Part shown: positions 22,135-34,525 of the stretch, in pieces
How the letters are laid out: every line of letters begins with the position of its first letter
Numbering within the stretch: position 1 is the stretch's first letter
Assembly: GCA_033977485.1 (NCBI GenBank)
Contig: CM066983.1
Span: forward strand, 105,833,080-105,897,079
Direction of reading: 5' to 3'
DNA: 64,000 bases
DNA from: Hydrangea macrophylla
Taxonomy: Eukaryota; Streptophyta; Magnoliopsida; Cornales; Hydrangeaceae
Translations under genes and position numbers: made by a program
Notes under the pieces: generated by a model
Told to the model about the DNA's origin: nothing
Databases searched by the model: none
Seen by the model: the letters and a program-made list of their open reading frames with translations, nothing else

Positions 22135-22638
22135 TTAGAGTCGCAAATTAGACCAACTTTTTCCGCCTGCCACAGGGCATCATTATCTAAGAATATACCC
22201 TGGTCACCCTCTTATGTAAAATTGGGTGGCATTTTCTTAAGATTTTGTGATCTGAGTGATACTTCATGCTCTTGGTAACACCAGCAATATCATTCATGTT
22301 TTCACTCAAACAAAAGAGTTAAGATACTTTTGGTTGATTGCGTAATGCTTTTTGAGGGATGGTTTGCTCTTTTTTTTAGGGGGAAGGGACGGTTTGCTTT
22401 TGATGAGTCACATTATACTCATTTAACCAATAAGGGTTCAAAGGCAAAGTTTTTGGTTAAGTCATATTTGTTGCTAAAATCCATATTATACTATCCATTT
22501 CTCTTTTATGATTTGTTAATGTGGCAACAACTGGTTGTTTCAGATTAGAAGTGGTAGGGTTCGTATATAGAATGTTCAAATAACTTCAATATCCTAAGAA
22601 TTTTTATCAATATCCCACATCTTACAGATTTTCTTTCC
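22135..22638. other. Unassigned spacer
   Basis: No recognisable gene, repeat end or RNA. The longest frame (22330-22548, plus) has no family signature. Confidence 0.4.
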
Positions 22639-22641
22639 TAA

Positions 22642-22882
22642 GGCCTCGTTTGTTTTGCAGGACTAAGGGTGGAATAGAGGGGGATTGGTCTAATAGTCTA
22701 TTTTAATTGAATAGTTCGGCGTTTGGCGGGACCATTTTGCCGGGGACCAATTGTCTATTTTAAAATAATAGTCCCCCATGGGGGACTAAGTTATACCATG
22801 GGGGAGGTGGTATTATTAGTCCGGGACTATTAATTAAAAGGGACTAATTGTCCAATCCCCTCCCTATCATCCAAACGTGGCC
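22642..22882. mobile_element. Tourist/PIF-Harbinger-like MITE, TSD TAA
   Basis: Left GGCCTCGTTTGTTTTGCAGG and right ATCATCCAAACGTGGCC are inverted, with TAA at 22639-22641 and 22883-22885. It is 241 bp. Internal palindrome CCCCCATGGGGG is near the centre. Confidence 0.8.
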
Positions 22883-22885
22883 TAA

Positions 22886-23349
22886 CTGTACTACTTCTGA
22901 TATCATGACCAAATTAGGATAAATTTGTAGGTACATCGAGGAGTACCATGACAACGTGGTTTGTGTTTGGAGAATAATATAAAATTAGCCATCAAGAAAA
23001 TTATCACATGTTAAATCCACAATGTATAGGGTAACTAAGGATGAGAAGCGATACGCTTTCTTGAGACGATACGCGCCCTCTACGTGTAATACCCGGTGCA
23101 ATAAGAAATAACACATCGTCTCTGGGACACAACAGCCCAGCCACAAGTGGTGGACCCAGGAATGTGCATTTGAGGGGGTCAAGTTCATTGGTTTGGGTCC
23201 ATCTGAAAATAGGTTTACTCGGGGTGCCCCCGAGGAATTTTTTTTTGGGTATAAATATTTTTAGGCTTAAATACACTTACACCTCTTGTGGTTTGACCGA
23301 TTTGCACTTACTCCCATGTGCTTAAAATTATGGCACAATACCCCTTGTA
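22886..23349. other. Mixed repeat debris
   Basis: The interval contains a hairpin TCGGGGTGCCCCCGA (23218-23232) and, from 23263, GGCTTAAATACACTTACACC, a motif that looks like the terminus of a further plant repeat. No gene is visible. Confidence 0.35.
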
Positions 23350-24325
23350 TGAACGGGATCTAGAGTCGTAAATCTACCACTAACCATGCATCGAGGGTCT
23401 ATACTTCCTACTTTAAGATCTATGATTGGATAGTTATGATCTACCGTAGCTACAAGCCCAGTAGTATTGACAAAAAGATATCACAAGTCCAATCTAAGCA
23501 TAACTCATCTTCGATTGGCATGAATTGTCTACCTATAACTAGGGTGTAGCATAACCCATCTTTCCTAAGCATGAATCATAGAAGATATAAACATCGCAAT
23601 CAAATAAGCACCATTGTACGTAATACTCCTATCAATCACAGAAATCAAGGAATATTGGATTCAATAAATACAAGGGAGAATCTAAGACAAGAGTAAACCC
23701 AAATTTTTTTTGATTATTAACATTGAAAATTCGATTATATAGTCATAATCCTCAAACATACAATCACTATCCAAATACATAAAACCCTAAAAAAGTAAAG
23801 TACAAAATTCTCCTTTACATGGCTAGGGTTTCATTGAAACCTTAGACTAGGTATTCATTAAAACCCTAAACAAGTAAAGCACAAAAGTTGTATAATATGA
23901 TGTGTAACCCCAAAATTGAATTAGAATGATGTATAAATAGTTGTAGAGGGATTAGGAAGGCTTTCATAAATCTAATTTGACTAAAAGAATTGTATTTCAC
24001 TTTCTGGACGCAATTAGGCAATTCCATTCGCATATGGGTCTTCAGCTCATAAAAATACACAGATTCACTTTTTTCTACGGGTCACGCGAGTGGGCTGCGC
24101 AAGCGCGATTCTGGTAATCGCGCGAGCGGGTCACGCTCGCGAGGTGGCTTTTTGTGCACCTTCTGCTATGTTTTCACACTCAAAACAGCCTGGAACTCTC
24201 GCATTCTTCTAAAACCTGACAAAAATCGAAAACGAAGTAAAAGTACAAGAAAACAGGATAATAAGTGCTAACAAATGTGAATTAAGGCATGTAAATAGAA
24301 ACTTTTCACTCCCGATCAGCTATCA
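23350..24325 (-). mobile_element. Tat/Athila-like solo LTR, probable
   Basis: On the minus strand it begins TGATAGCTGATCGGGAGTG and can end GATCCCGTTCA, a TG...CA unit of 976 bp. It includes the phrase TTCTTGTACTTTTACTTC and a GTCAGGTTTTAGAAG block of a kind seen in plant Tat-branch LTRs. Flanks TTGTA and TTATA match at 4 of 5. It abuts the broken integrase of the element to the right. The left boundary is less certain than the right. Confidence 0.55.
24079..24146. repeat. CG-rich palindrome cluster inside Tat-like LTR
   Basis: Words such as ATCGCGCGAGCGGGTCACG and CTCGCGAG lie in an AT-rich LTR. They closely resemble the CG-palindrome blocks of element 1 and LTR-D, which belong to a different gypsy branch. 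Confidence 0.65.
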
Positions 24326-24760
24326 TTATATTTAAGAGACCTCGGCAATCCGGACACAAAATCCATCGTAATGTATTCCCATTTCCATTCTGGTATCTCC
24401 AATGGTTGTACCTACCTCATGGGTCGATGTTCAAGCTTTACTAATTGACAGGTCATACATTTAGCTACATGCTCAGCGACTTCACGTTTCATACCACTCC
24501 ACCAATAAACTTCCCTCAAATCTCTGTACATCTTCGTACTACCCGGATGCACGGAATACCGAGTACCATGAGCTTCTTCCAAAATTCTTTCTTTTAAATT
24601 GACAACATTCGACACACATAACCGATTAATATACCATAGTACCCCATCATGCAAACTGAACTCCGGTCGCTTACCCTTAGGTAGTTCATCCACAACTTTT
24701 CTCAAGTTTGGATCCAAAAGTTGACTCGTTTTAATTTCCCCAATCAAGTCAGGTTATGCC
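24326..24760 (-). pseudogene. Integrase N-terminal half, truncated
   Basis: The ORF 24412-24747 (111 aa) contains the HHCC zinc-binding region: [20 protein letters not shown], then WWSGMKREVAEHV, then CMTCQLVK. Below a stop at about 24417 the reading continues with WKWEYITMDFVSGLPRS, the first catalytic Asp of the core. The rest of the core and the C-terminus are lost at 24326. Confidence 0.8.
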
Positions 24761-24764
24761 ACGA

Positions 24765-26170
24765 TTGCAGCAATAATACCACCTTCAACTCTAGGAATCA
24801 CTTCCAATTCTAATTATTCAAACTCTTTCACTAATCCTTCTTGTGCCGTCAAAACACATGCCAAACTTTCTGATGATTTTTGACTCAAAGCATCTGCAAC
24901 CACATTCGTCTTACCTGGATGATATTGAATTTCCAAGTCGTAGTCCTTTATTAACTTCAGCCATCTTTGTTGTCACATACTGAACTCCCTCTGAATAAAC
25001 AAGTACTTTAAACTTTTATGATCAGTGAAAATTTTACAAATTTTCTCGTAAAAATAATGTCGGCAAATCTTTAAAGCAAAATTACCGTGACGAGTTCCAA
25101 ATCGTGGGTCGGGTAATTCTTCTTGCGAGTTCCCAATTGCCTCGAAGCGTATGTTATTACCTTGTCCCCTTGCATAAGGACATATCCCAAGCCTTGATGA
25201 AAAGCGTCGCTGTAAATACTACATCTTCCAGTGCTTGTCGGAATTACAATGATCGGAGCAGAAGTCAACTTATTCTTCAATTTCTGGAAACATTCTTCAC
25301 ATTCCTTACCCCATTCGAATGTCACATCTTTTCTCATTACTGTTGTAATCGGAGTCACAATCCTTGAGAAATTCTGGACAAACCTCCTATAATACCGAGC
25401 CAATACCAGAAAACTACGAATTTCTAACACATTAGTTGGTCTCGTCCAATTCATAAAGGCTTCTATTTTCTATGGATCAACCAACACACCATCTTTAGAA
25501 ATCATATAATCGAGAAAGGTAACACTTGACAACCAAAACTTACTTTTCTTCAATTTTCTGAACAACTGCTTCTCTTTAAGTCGTTGCAACACCAATCTCA
25601 AATGCCTATCATGTTCTTCCAGACTTTTTGAATAAATAAGAATATCATCTATAAAAAAGATAACAAATTCATCTAAATACATTTTGAAAGACTTGATTTG
25701 TTAAATCCATAAAACAATTGGTGCATTGGTTACCCCAAATGGCATTACAAGAAACTCATAGTGGTTGTATCGTGTTCTAAAGGCCGTCTTCTCAACATCC
25801 TCAACTTTTACTTTTAATTGCTGATAACCCGACCTCAATTCGATATTTGAAAATACTTAAGCCCCTTGTAGTTGGTCAAATAAGTCATTGATCTGTGGCA
25901 ACGGGTATTTATTTTTAATGGTTACTTTGTCGATCTCACAATAATCAATACACATCATCATTGTCTCGTCTTTCTTTTTCACAAAAAGATTTGGAACACG
26001 GTGAAACACTAGGCCGAATGAATCGCTTATCTAATAACTCCTGTAACTGAGTCTTCAACTCCTTTAGCTCTACCGGAGCCATTCTATATGGTGCTCGTAA
26101 AATAGGTTGTGTTCTTGGCATCACATCTATGCCAAACTCAATCTCTTTCTCGATTAATACACTCGACAAA
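24765..26170 (-). pseudogene. Reverse transcriptase-RNase H, degenerate
   Basis: Fragments in several frames align in pol order. They are [20 protein letters not shown] (26020-26110), the [13 protein letters not shown] region (about 25740), [19 protein letters not shown] (about 25640) with F-x-D-D intact, RSFLVLARYYRRFVQNFSRI (about 25390), CSIYSDAFHQGLGYVLMQ (about 25200, first RNase H Asp) and an [17 protein letters not shown] region (about 24910). Stops separate the pieces near 25465, 25690 and 25860. It is inactive. Confidence 0.8.
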
Positions 26171-26174
26171 TCTT

Positions 26175-26700
26175 ATGGGAATACATCAGGAAATTCTCTA
26201 ACCACTGCTATATCTTCCAACTTTATTCAGGGCTTCTAGCATCTAGTACACTACAAAGAAAACCTTTACACCATTTTCTCAATAAACGACAAGCCTTGAC
26301 GGCAGACACAAGATAAGGTGGTGATACAACACCAATGCCTTGGAAAGAAAAGACTTTACGAGTTGGTACTTGAAACTCTACCCTTTTATTCTCATAATCA
26401 ATGATCGCGTGATTTACTGATAAGTAATCCATTCCTAAAATGACGTCAAAATGTTGAATTACCAGCGGTACAAGATTAGCAGTTAACATTTCATCATTGA
26501 TTTTGACTTCGCAAAACACCAAAACTTATCAAAGATCTTCCCAACGGAACATCAATAGACAGATCATATCCTAGAAGTTCTAAGGGTACATTCATGTTCC
26601 TAGCAAATTGGTGTGATACAAATGAATGCGTAGAACCAAAATCCATTAATACATTAGCAGGTGTTGAATAGATAAGAACTTTACCTGACACGGCCGTGTT
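26175..26700 (-). pseudogene. Retropepsin-like protease, altered active site
   Basis: Two frames (26494-26691 and 26223-26522) give VLMDFGSTHSFVSHQFA and then [20 protein letters not shown]. The second is the conserved ILGMDWL region. The first holds the active site, but the usual D-S/T-G reads D-F-G, which should abolish catalysis. It lies between gag knuckles and RT as expected. Confidence 0.7.
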
Positions 26701-26742
26701 AGCAACGGTGGTTTTCCCTGGGTTAAGTTGGAAATAACAGCC

Positions 26743-27049
26743 CTAACGTTGTTCCATTCCTTGTGGTTGTTGTTGAGGTGGTCGCGGTGTCGGTGCACTA
26801 CTCGTGGTTGCACTAGAGCCTCCTTGCCTTAGCTTAGAATAGCTTCCCATGCGATGTCCAAGCTCCCCACAGTTATGGAAAACCATCCCACTATCATTGG
26901 TACGCCTCATTGGAGTGTAAGTATTTGGCCTCACTCCTGGACAAATCGTCACCACATGCCCCATTTGTCGGCAATTATTGCACACCGTCGTCAGTAGATT
27001 GCACACACCCAAATGAAACTTCCCACACGTGTTACACTGCGACTTGTTA
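26743..27049 (-). pseudogene. Gag C-terminal zinc-knuckle fragment
   Basis: The reading contains CNTCGKFHLGVC, a standard CCHC knuckle CNNCRQMGHVVTIC and a decayed one (HNCGELGHRMGSYS, first and last Cys lost), followed by a Pro/Gln-rich tail. The N-terminal capsid region normally 200-300 codons long is absent. Beyond the MITE and copia LTR only about 30 codons (MLTQQHKRLG...QFWKF, 28769-28852) precede the PBS side, so gag suffered a large internal deletion. Confidence 0.7.
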
Positions 27050-27057
27050 ACTCCACC

Positions 27058-27436
27058 TAGGGGTGTATACAAGCTGAGCCGAGCCTGCTCGCGAGCTTTC
27101 TCACGAACTCAAATGAGCCGAGCTTTCTCGCGAGCGTTTTAACGAGATTTTTCGCGCGCCCTTTTAAACTATATAGTTTAATAATAAAATAATATTTTAT
27201 CAAGCCTATTTATGAAATATGTCATATTTTCGCTATAATTATATAGTTTTATAATAAATATATTTATAAAAGTATTATACAAGCTCTTTATCAAACCTAT
27301 AAACGAGCTTTTTCATGGGCCTGCTCACGAGCCTTAATCGATCATGTTCACGAGCTCAAATGAGAGAGCCGAGCCTAGCCTTTATCGAGCCGAGCTTTGA
27401 GCCCTTGTTCAGCGGCTTATCTCGTTTACACCCCTA
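27058..27436. mobile_element. hAT-type MITE, TAGGGGTGTA ends
   Basis: It begins TAGGGGTGTATACAAGCTGA and ends CTCGTTTACACCCCTA, and it repeats GAGCCGAGC and CGCGAGC words. Flanking 8-mers ACTCCACC (27050-27057) and CCTCCACC (27437-27444) differ at one base, a good hAT duplication. It is inserted in the gag remnant. Confidence 0.85.
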
Positions 27437-27455
27437 CCTCCACCACCCATGGAAC

Positions 27456-28768
27456 TGTTAGAGATATATACTAAAAGCCATGCTTTATGTAGTTGATTTA
27501 TTATTCATTCAATAAAATCAGTTATTCCATTTTTATGAGAATCTGTGTGGGAAATATTTGTATTATATTATTTATTTAATATTATGCATGTGTGTCTCTC
27601 ATTCTACAAAGTAGGTGGTTTGGTGTGTAGAGTTCAGCTTACACACGAAAGATCAGACCATCGGATATTGTAGAATGTAAGATTTTGGTTTATAGTCTTA
27701 AATGGCATTGGACACACCATCGGTAGGACTGCAGCATGATGTTGTAGCAGGTTTGTCTTGACTTCGAGAAACGGTATAATTTCAACTCACTATGCTGGTA
27801 CACTTTGTGTATTAAACAGGACCGACTTGGGGTAATTATCTTTATACTGGCTTATAAGATAATTAATACCTCATAGCTATTATGAGTGTTTATGCTCTAA
27901 ATCCTAAGTTAATTTGTAGACACGTGCATTTGATATTTACTCTTTGATCCCTAAAAAGGTGAGATCCTTAAATGGGTCAATATCTCATTGGATTAGGTGA
28001 CAATATTGATTGTGTGGTGGATATAAATTAATGATAGAATTCATGTCTTAATTTTGGGATTGATGATATCCCCTTGAGAAAACTTTATAAGGTGGATTTT
28101 GTATCCGACATATCAAATAAGTTAAGCAGATGATCTCAAGGAATTTGAAGAGATTAATTAAATATGATTGTCAGTAATTATATTTAATTAAAGGATATCT
28201 GTAATCTTAACGTGTGGAGATAATAAGCATTTAATAACATGGAGCTCAAAATATATTTTTTTAGATAAGGGTAGGAGTGCAATTATAATTCTTTAGTGGT
28301 ATGAATTATAATTTATGGAAATAGGAATCTGATTCACTTCGAATTGGGGTTTCTTAATTCCATAAGGAAGCCTATTCCTTATTGACTTCTTATGGTCACT
28401 CTCGTAGCATATATATATATATATATATATATGCTGCTTAGGCTCTCCTCTCAATTTGCATTTTTCCATCAAGAGTATTATAACTCGGAATAGAAAAGAG
28501 AGCGTAAAAGAGGGAGAGCAAAAAACAAAAAAAGGATTTTGATAGAGCCCACACTCAGTTTGATATTCTGGCAGCAGAGGAATACAGTAGAAGATTGTGA
28601 GCTGTTATCGAGCCCGTGTTCTTGATTCGTCTACTACAACAATCCGTTTTGCAGTTCAAGGTAGCCCTAGTTCCGCCCTTGTAGGGTTATTGTAGCTTTC
28701 ACATAAATTTTTGTAGTACCAACTTATACGCACTATTAACGGATTATGGGAACGCAGTTTTCCTAACA
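27456..28768 (+). mobile_element. Solo LTR, copia-type family, copy 2, TSD GGAAC
   Basis: Same family as 10968-12281, from TGTTAGAGATATATACTAAA to GCAGTTTTCCTAACA, 1,313 bp. Perfect duplications GGAAC lie at 27451-27455 and 28769-28773. The TATA region is expanded into an AT microsatellite (28408-28432), unlike copy 1. It lies 20 bp from the hAT MITE within the same gag remnant. Confidence 0.92.
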
Positions 28769-28997
28769 GGAACTTCCAAAACTGTCTTTCCGAACTCTCT
28801 TGACCGCTACATTGGCTCAACCCCAGTCTCTTGTGTTGTTGAGTTAACATGACTCATTTATAAAACATATTCAATAACATAACACACCAACAATATCTCA
28901 TGCATATGAGAAATAATTCTACATATCCATAATGTGCACGTCGCATCACTCAACACTCTGTATCAACGTCACTCGTTCCCAAAGGTTAGATCCTATT

Positions 28998-29009
28998 GCT
29001 CTGATACCA
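28998..29009 (-). promoter_or_regulatory. Primer-binding site, tRNA-iMet
   Basis: The minus strand reads TGGTATCAGAGC a few bases after the LTR end. This is complementary to the 3' end of plant initiator tRNA-Met, the primer of minus-strand DNA synthesis. Confidence 0.9.
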
Positions 29010-29014
29010 CTAAA

Positions 29015-31368
29015 TTTTACGCCCCGGAACCACCCATATGAATCTAGTACACGTGGCATGCCACCAAGGCTCATCTCACATCATTAAAGTTCCATAAAAT
29101 CAAGTTTAAAACAAGTTTAGGAAAAGAAACCACATACTAGCAATGACTTCTTCAAAGGTCCAAATACAATCGCTTAGTACGCCCCGTAAAAAGGTCGGAT
29201 TCCAAAAATTCCATTTTTATGAATCAAAGGAGACCAAGTGTACCCCTTTATATAAAAAGTTTAAATTGTAAATCTTGAGAAAGTATAAAAAAGAAAGTCA
29301 GTCAGAGGGGTTTTTGACCGGTCGAACATTTCCCTGTAAGAAAGACTCTCAACTAGGGTATATTCGACCGGTCTAACGGGTCCCTCCGACCGGTCGAGTG
29401 CTCCTCTGCGAGTTCAATCAGCTTAACAACCCTATTTTAATATAAAAGAATCATCCACAACTTTAAACATAAACTTAAAAACCAACATCAACTCATGTAA
29501 TCCTTCTCAACACCTTAAAACACAATTGGGATTATACTCAAGAACTTAAAAGAGTCCTTGCTAGCATTTGAAAGCTTTTAAAAGAAACCCAGTTTAAGAA
29601 TCTAACATAAACTTGAGCTCGGTTAACACAATACATAAGAAGAGCCAACTCTCACAATTTCTATTAACAAGACTAAGGTGAGATACAAGCCCGAGCTATG
29701 AACTTAACACAAATATGACCACTGTTCCAAATTCCCAATTAAACTTACAAGAGTTACTCTAAACATTAACTACAAATGTGAGATTATAACATGTTCTACT
29801 AATCTAGATTAATAACTAATTACAAGTTTAGCTACAACATGAATCTTGTACTAGAAGTCACAAGATAAAATACAACCCAATATTAAACCATAAACATAAC
29901 CCCTAAATACATGATCTCGCCATTCCCGCACCATCTTTCCGATTCCTCACAATCTTGCCACGATCACCTACGATGATTATTCAATAACCACTACAATATA
30001 TAAGCTATATGCTTTTGAGTAATATAATTGTAAACGTGAATGACACCACATATTTTAAATTCACCAAATAACATATAAATGATCTCCGGGTAAAACAAGT
30101 ACATTTTCACCAACCACTACTACACACCACACCCCAGGCTTCATGCCCAGGTCATCCACCCATGCCCCTTTGGACATGCCGTCCAAACTGCCTTTAGCTA
30201 CATCACAATAGTCCACTCCCATTCTAGGAGGCAAAATTTGGTGGAACACTACAAGTCTCCCTTTGATCCACATAAGCAGCTTAGTATGGTCACATATAAT
30301 TCATTACATCATGCTTTTCACATATACATGCTTTCGCAAGAATTAGGCCTAATTTTAACCAAATGAATTTGTCCAATAAAATTAAATATAATTATTCAAT
30401 CCAATTAGACATGCCCATATCAAGACATATAAATCCAAATGTGAATTCCATTCAAAAATACAATTAAAATCACTCACCTCTTGGGTTTTGCTCCTAAACA
30501 TGGTCCTACGAAGCTCTGGGTACAAATCATATACACAAACTATAAATTATGAGCTAAAGCCCCAAAATGGGTTGCAGAAAACTATCACAGAACTCCATAA
30601 AATTGGTACCCACGTGTTAGACTCACCTCCAGGAGTCCGAATATGTATTCTGTTTAGAAAATAAGCATCGAACGGTGCGTTAATCGACGTCGAAAGCGGC
30701 GACGAAACCCTGTCGCTTGATTCTCCTATTTCAGCCGAATGTATACTGGAGACAATTTCTTCTTCTTTTTTTTTTATTTTTTTTTAATCCATTTAATAAA
30801 ACTTGTATATGTGTTGTGTTGCCAACATCTCTTACCGCTTGTCAAGTGGTAAGACTTAGTGGCTTGGTGACTCACACTTGTGGGTCCCACTGTTAAATGT
30901 ACAAATTATAATTTTAACACCAAAATTTTAAATAGGTATTTGTCTATGTCTCACGTGAGTCCCATAAGTGGTCTCATATAATATTATGAAGTTACTAATT
31001 AGCCTACTAATTATGTAGCGTGTCCAATTCGCTCTCACTAGGGTACCCAAAACTGACCACATATATTCATAACTAATACTAGAATATTAAAATAATTAAA
31101 TAATCCATCATATAATGTCTTATAATATTTGAATAAACACTTAAGTCACATAAGAGTGATATCTCAATCATGTCCCCTCACAAATGAAACATCTCTTCAC
31201 ATATCGCAATTTGGAACTGCCACTCTGGCCAATACTGGGTTCCCACTTGGACACCCAAAGTCAACTAGTGAGTCAAAACCCACCTCATGCATGTCTTAAT
31301 AAAAACCATTCAATAACATGTATGCATGCTAAAATGTAATTAGCATTAGTCGCGGGAGCGGGTGTTAT
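29015..31368 (-). mobile_element. 5' LTR of the degenerate gypsy element
   Basis: The LTR extends from a mutated terminus TTTTACGCCCCGG next to the PBS to GCGGGTGTTAT at 31368, 2,354 bp. It carries three GACCGGTC palindromes (29314-29400) and two minus-strand donor-like sites (GT at 30626-30625 and 30477-30476). Both termini have lost the canonical CA/TG, in keeping with age. Confidence 0.75.
29314..29402. repeat. GACCGGTC palindrome cluster
   Basis: Three copies, TTGACCGGTCGAAC, TTCGACCGGTCTAAC and CCGACCGGTCGAGTG, lie within 90 bp, about 300-390 bp from the LTR 3' end. LTR-C has the same motif at the same place. Confidence 0.8.
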
Positions 31369-32289
31369 TGATATTTGATTCAACAAAAACGAAAATACAT
31401 CGGATACTTGGTATCAAATCTATGCCTAAGAATGATTTGCTCCCCATCTATCTCTCTATGATATTTATGGCTATCTATTCAAACATCTTAAAACAAAGTT
31501 ATTGCTGGCAAGGAAAATACTTTGACCAATTCAAAGATTAAAAATAAAAAATATAAGCAAACAAAATATGCGTTAAGTGTACAAAAATTTGGCAAGGCAA
31601 CCAAGGTGGCTATATATCAATCAAAGCATATATTTACCTAAATCAACTTATATTAATCCGTCTTTGTCTACATATAAAAATCTCATGTAAATCTATATAT
31701 GTCCATCCATTTGCAAATCTTAAATATTGTTAGTTGTACCAGGTGAAGAGGTATGTAGGCATTATTCTTTATGGAACCCGAGATCAGAGATTTAATGAAT
31801 GCAAAGAAAAAAAAATTGTGATTTTAATTGACTCATTGATGTTTGAAGAAAAAGGAAAAGTAAACGGTGAGAAAAATATTTTTTTTCCTTATTAGGTTAC
31901 CAAGGCTTTTTTGATTTCATAGACTTAGTGCATGAAAAAAGATACACCGTAAGTATTATCGTTTGATTGACTTTCTCGAGTTCATCAATTACTTATATGG
32001 ACATCTTCTTTCTATTTTTTTAGCATCGTGCCAGGGCACGGGTTATTACTAGTATAACTCTATATAAGAGCTTGCATGCGTTGGACATTGAGTTAATTGA
32101 ATGAATATTTGACTAATGGATAAAAACGCAAATTCATCAATTTGATATTTATTGGGTAATCAAACCAAACAAATATTAACTAATGGTAATATAAACCGAT
32201 TGACTATTAACTGTTAGAAACCAGTAAATTAAACCAATGGGTACTCATGCTTTGAAAGCATTTAACCAAAAGATATATAAAATCAATTA

Positions 32290-32325
<36 letters not shown>

Positions 32326-32469
32326 GTATTAAAATAATCCAATAGTTTGTTGATGTGATAATCTGCAGTCAATGAGATTGGCTGATTTAGATGGGACCCA
32401 CAAATAATGGGATCATATATTCAAAGTTTTTGGAACAACAAATAATAGAACCTTATATATTAAGGTATG
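31369..32469. other. AT-rich interval with Helitron-like 3' end
   Basis: No coding signal is seen. The first 680 bp may be a non-autonomous Helitron whose 3' end is annotated separately; I could not fix its 5' TC end. An (AT)n tract lies at 32293-32322. Confidence 0.4.
32026..32052 (+). mobile_element. Helitron-like 3' terminus
   Basis: The hairpin CGTGCC-AG-GGCACG is followed after about 8 nt by CTAG, and a T follows. Helitrons end in a short GC hairpin about 10 bp before CTRR and insert between A and T. The element upstream is non-coding. Confidence 0.6.
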
Positions 32470-33483
32470 TGTAATTCCCGTACCCGAAAAATGGAAGTAA
32501 TATTTATTTTTAATGCATTGATTAGTACAATTAATTGCATGTGATAATTTGGGTAAGTTCCAATTATCCCAATGTGATAAGTGCTTGACAAATGGCACAG
32601 TTGGACAGATGTGAAGCAAGACCCACGGGAGGTCCGGATTGGATGGATTGCATATAGTTGCATTTATGTGATTAAATGAATATTTGTTTAATTATTTTAA
32701 TATATTTATTGCTAGTTATGATCTTTTATGGTGCTAGTTTGGGTACCCATGTGAGAGCGAATTGGAATATGACTCATAATTAGTAGGCTAATTAGCAACT
32801 TTATAAAATATTTGGAACCACTTTTGCAATCCATACGTGACATAGACACATACTCATTTAGACATTAAATAGTAAAAAGGGAGGCTTGGGCTAGGGTTCC
32901 TAAAGTTGGGAAACTTTGATTAAAGGACAACCCATTAATAATAACTTCCACAAGGACAAAAACCTAAGCCGATTTTTTAGCTTTAGTCCACAGTATCAAC
33001 ATTTTACTCTTTAAGGCTATTTCAATATTTTCATCTTACCAAACTACCTTACTTCATCTTCATCCTCCCATGGCCACCATTACGACCACCCCTACCTGAC
33101 TTCCATCCAATACCTCTGGTGACCTCAGACGACCACCTCCAGCGACCACCACAGCAACTAACTCCGTCGCCGGCCACCACCTATGTCACAGCTCGGTCCC
33201 ACAAAAGCGGAATCGAAGCCCGTGGTACGCCACCGAGGCTCTTCCTACTCATTTAAAAGTCATAGCAGCGGAAAACAAAACTGTAAAGATAGCAATGAGT
33301 AGTCACTCTTTTGAAATAATACACCGGAAGTTAGTAAAATCTGTATAAATTTGAAAACGTAATTATATTTTGAAACGAATGAATTTATTTGCAAAGGGGT
33401 CCTAAAGATGCCCTAAGAACCAATCAAAACATTTAAATAAGTTGCGGAAGGGGTATAAAAAGTTTTCATGCAGGGGTCATTTC

Positions 33484-33520
33484 GACCGGTCTAGATGCCT
33501 CGTTCGACCGATCGGCTGAC
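33484..33520. repeat. LTR-C palindromes, left half
   Basis: CGACCGGTCTAG and TTCGACCGATCGG. The cluster continues after element 1 at 44390-44430. Confidence 0.75.
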
Positions 33521-34179
33521 CCCCTCGGCAATAATTGTCACGCCTCGACGTAGCATAAATAAGGAAAGTGTTTAATTTCCTTTATGGACCCGTAGGTCGC
33601 GACAGTTTGAAGGATCGATTCCGCCCTAAACGTCGAACAACAATAAACCATAATCAGAGTAGAGCAATCAAAGCTTACAAATATTTTTCTAGCTTATTAC
33701 ATATTACAGGACGGGGTCTCTAAAGGCACAAACCGCCTTAAATCAAAACAATAACTTAGTGTCTATTACAGTCATCCTTAATAGTTCAACTTAAATCATA
33801 TAACAGTAAACTCTGTTTCCAGCAGTTGTTCTCAATTTGCATAGTCATAGTGTTCAGCCTGATCATAACCTGAAAAACCTGAACACGAATGTCCAGGACG
33901 CATCAACGTCGTCAGCTTTAAGAAGCTGGTGAGTATTAAAAACATAACTTTGAATGTAAAACATACTCATATACCTTTTTACATTTCTCATTTAATCCAA
34001 TATTAAAGCAAGGAGTTCATTTTAGGAAACAAGCACAATATTATTTAAAAGATATCATGCTCGTATATGTGACCGTGTATGAGAACAATGCACCATCTCA
34101 TCTTACCGACTCTTTTCTCTCGACAAAACCCAACAACCCACCATCACACGCCGGTATCTTTGAAACGCTAAGATAGCCA

Positions 34180-34525
34180 CACTCTAGCACAGGGGTACCA
34201 GGGAATGTCCAGTTTGCCTCACACTTTGGTCCGGGGTACCAGGGAGTGTCCATTGCCTCACACTTTGACTACCTAATCCGCCATGCAAATACCGGAGGAA
34301 CCCTCTCGCAGTATCCAGACTCGGGTATCAGGGAGTGTCCGTAGGCCACACTTTAGCACTTCCATGGGTGCCAGGGAATGTCCAAGTTCGGCTTCACACA
34401 CTTTGACGCTACCATGGTCATCAGGGAGTGTCCAGTTTTGCCACCGTCGCATTTCAAAGACACCCTCGCCGCAATCTCAATCACAACACACTTTGGTACT
34501 CACTTACCAGGGAGTGTCCACATCA
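34180..34525 (-). repeat. Element 1 3' LTR minisatellite
   Basis: Units pairing CACACTTT with CCAGGGAGTGTCC recur six or so times. ACACT/AGTGT allow a hairpin per unit. Confidence 0.8.

Larger units (their letters stand above)
24326..31368 (-). mobile_element. Degenerate Ty3/gypsy element (chromovirus-like) with 5' LTR
   Basis: On the minus strand it has a 5' LTR (29015-31368), an initiator-Met PBS, a reduced gag, protease, RT, RNase H and the start of integrase. The integrase is cut off at 24326 by the Tat-like LTR junction, so the 3' LTR is missing. Many stops and frameshifts show an old copy. An hAT MITE and a copia solo LTR are inserted in gag. Its LTR belongs to the same family group as LTR-C and the 8.1-kb LTR. 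Confidence 0.85.
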
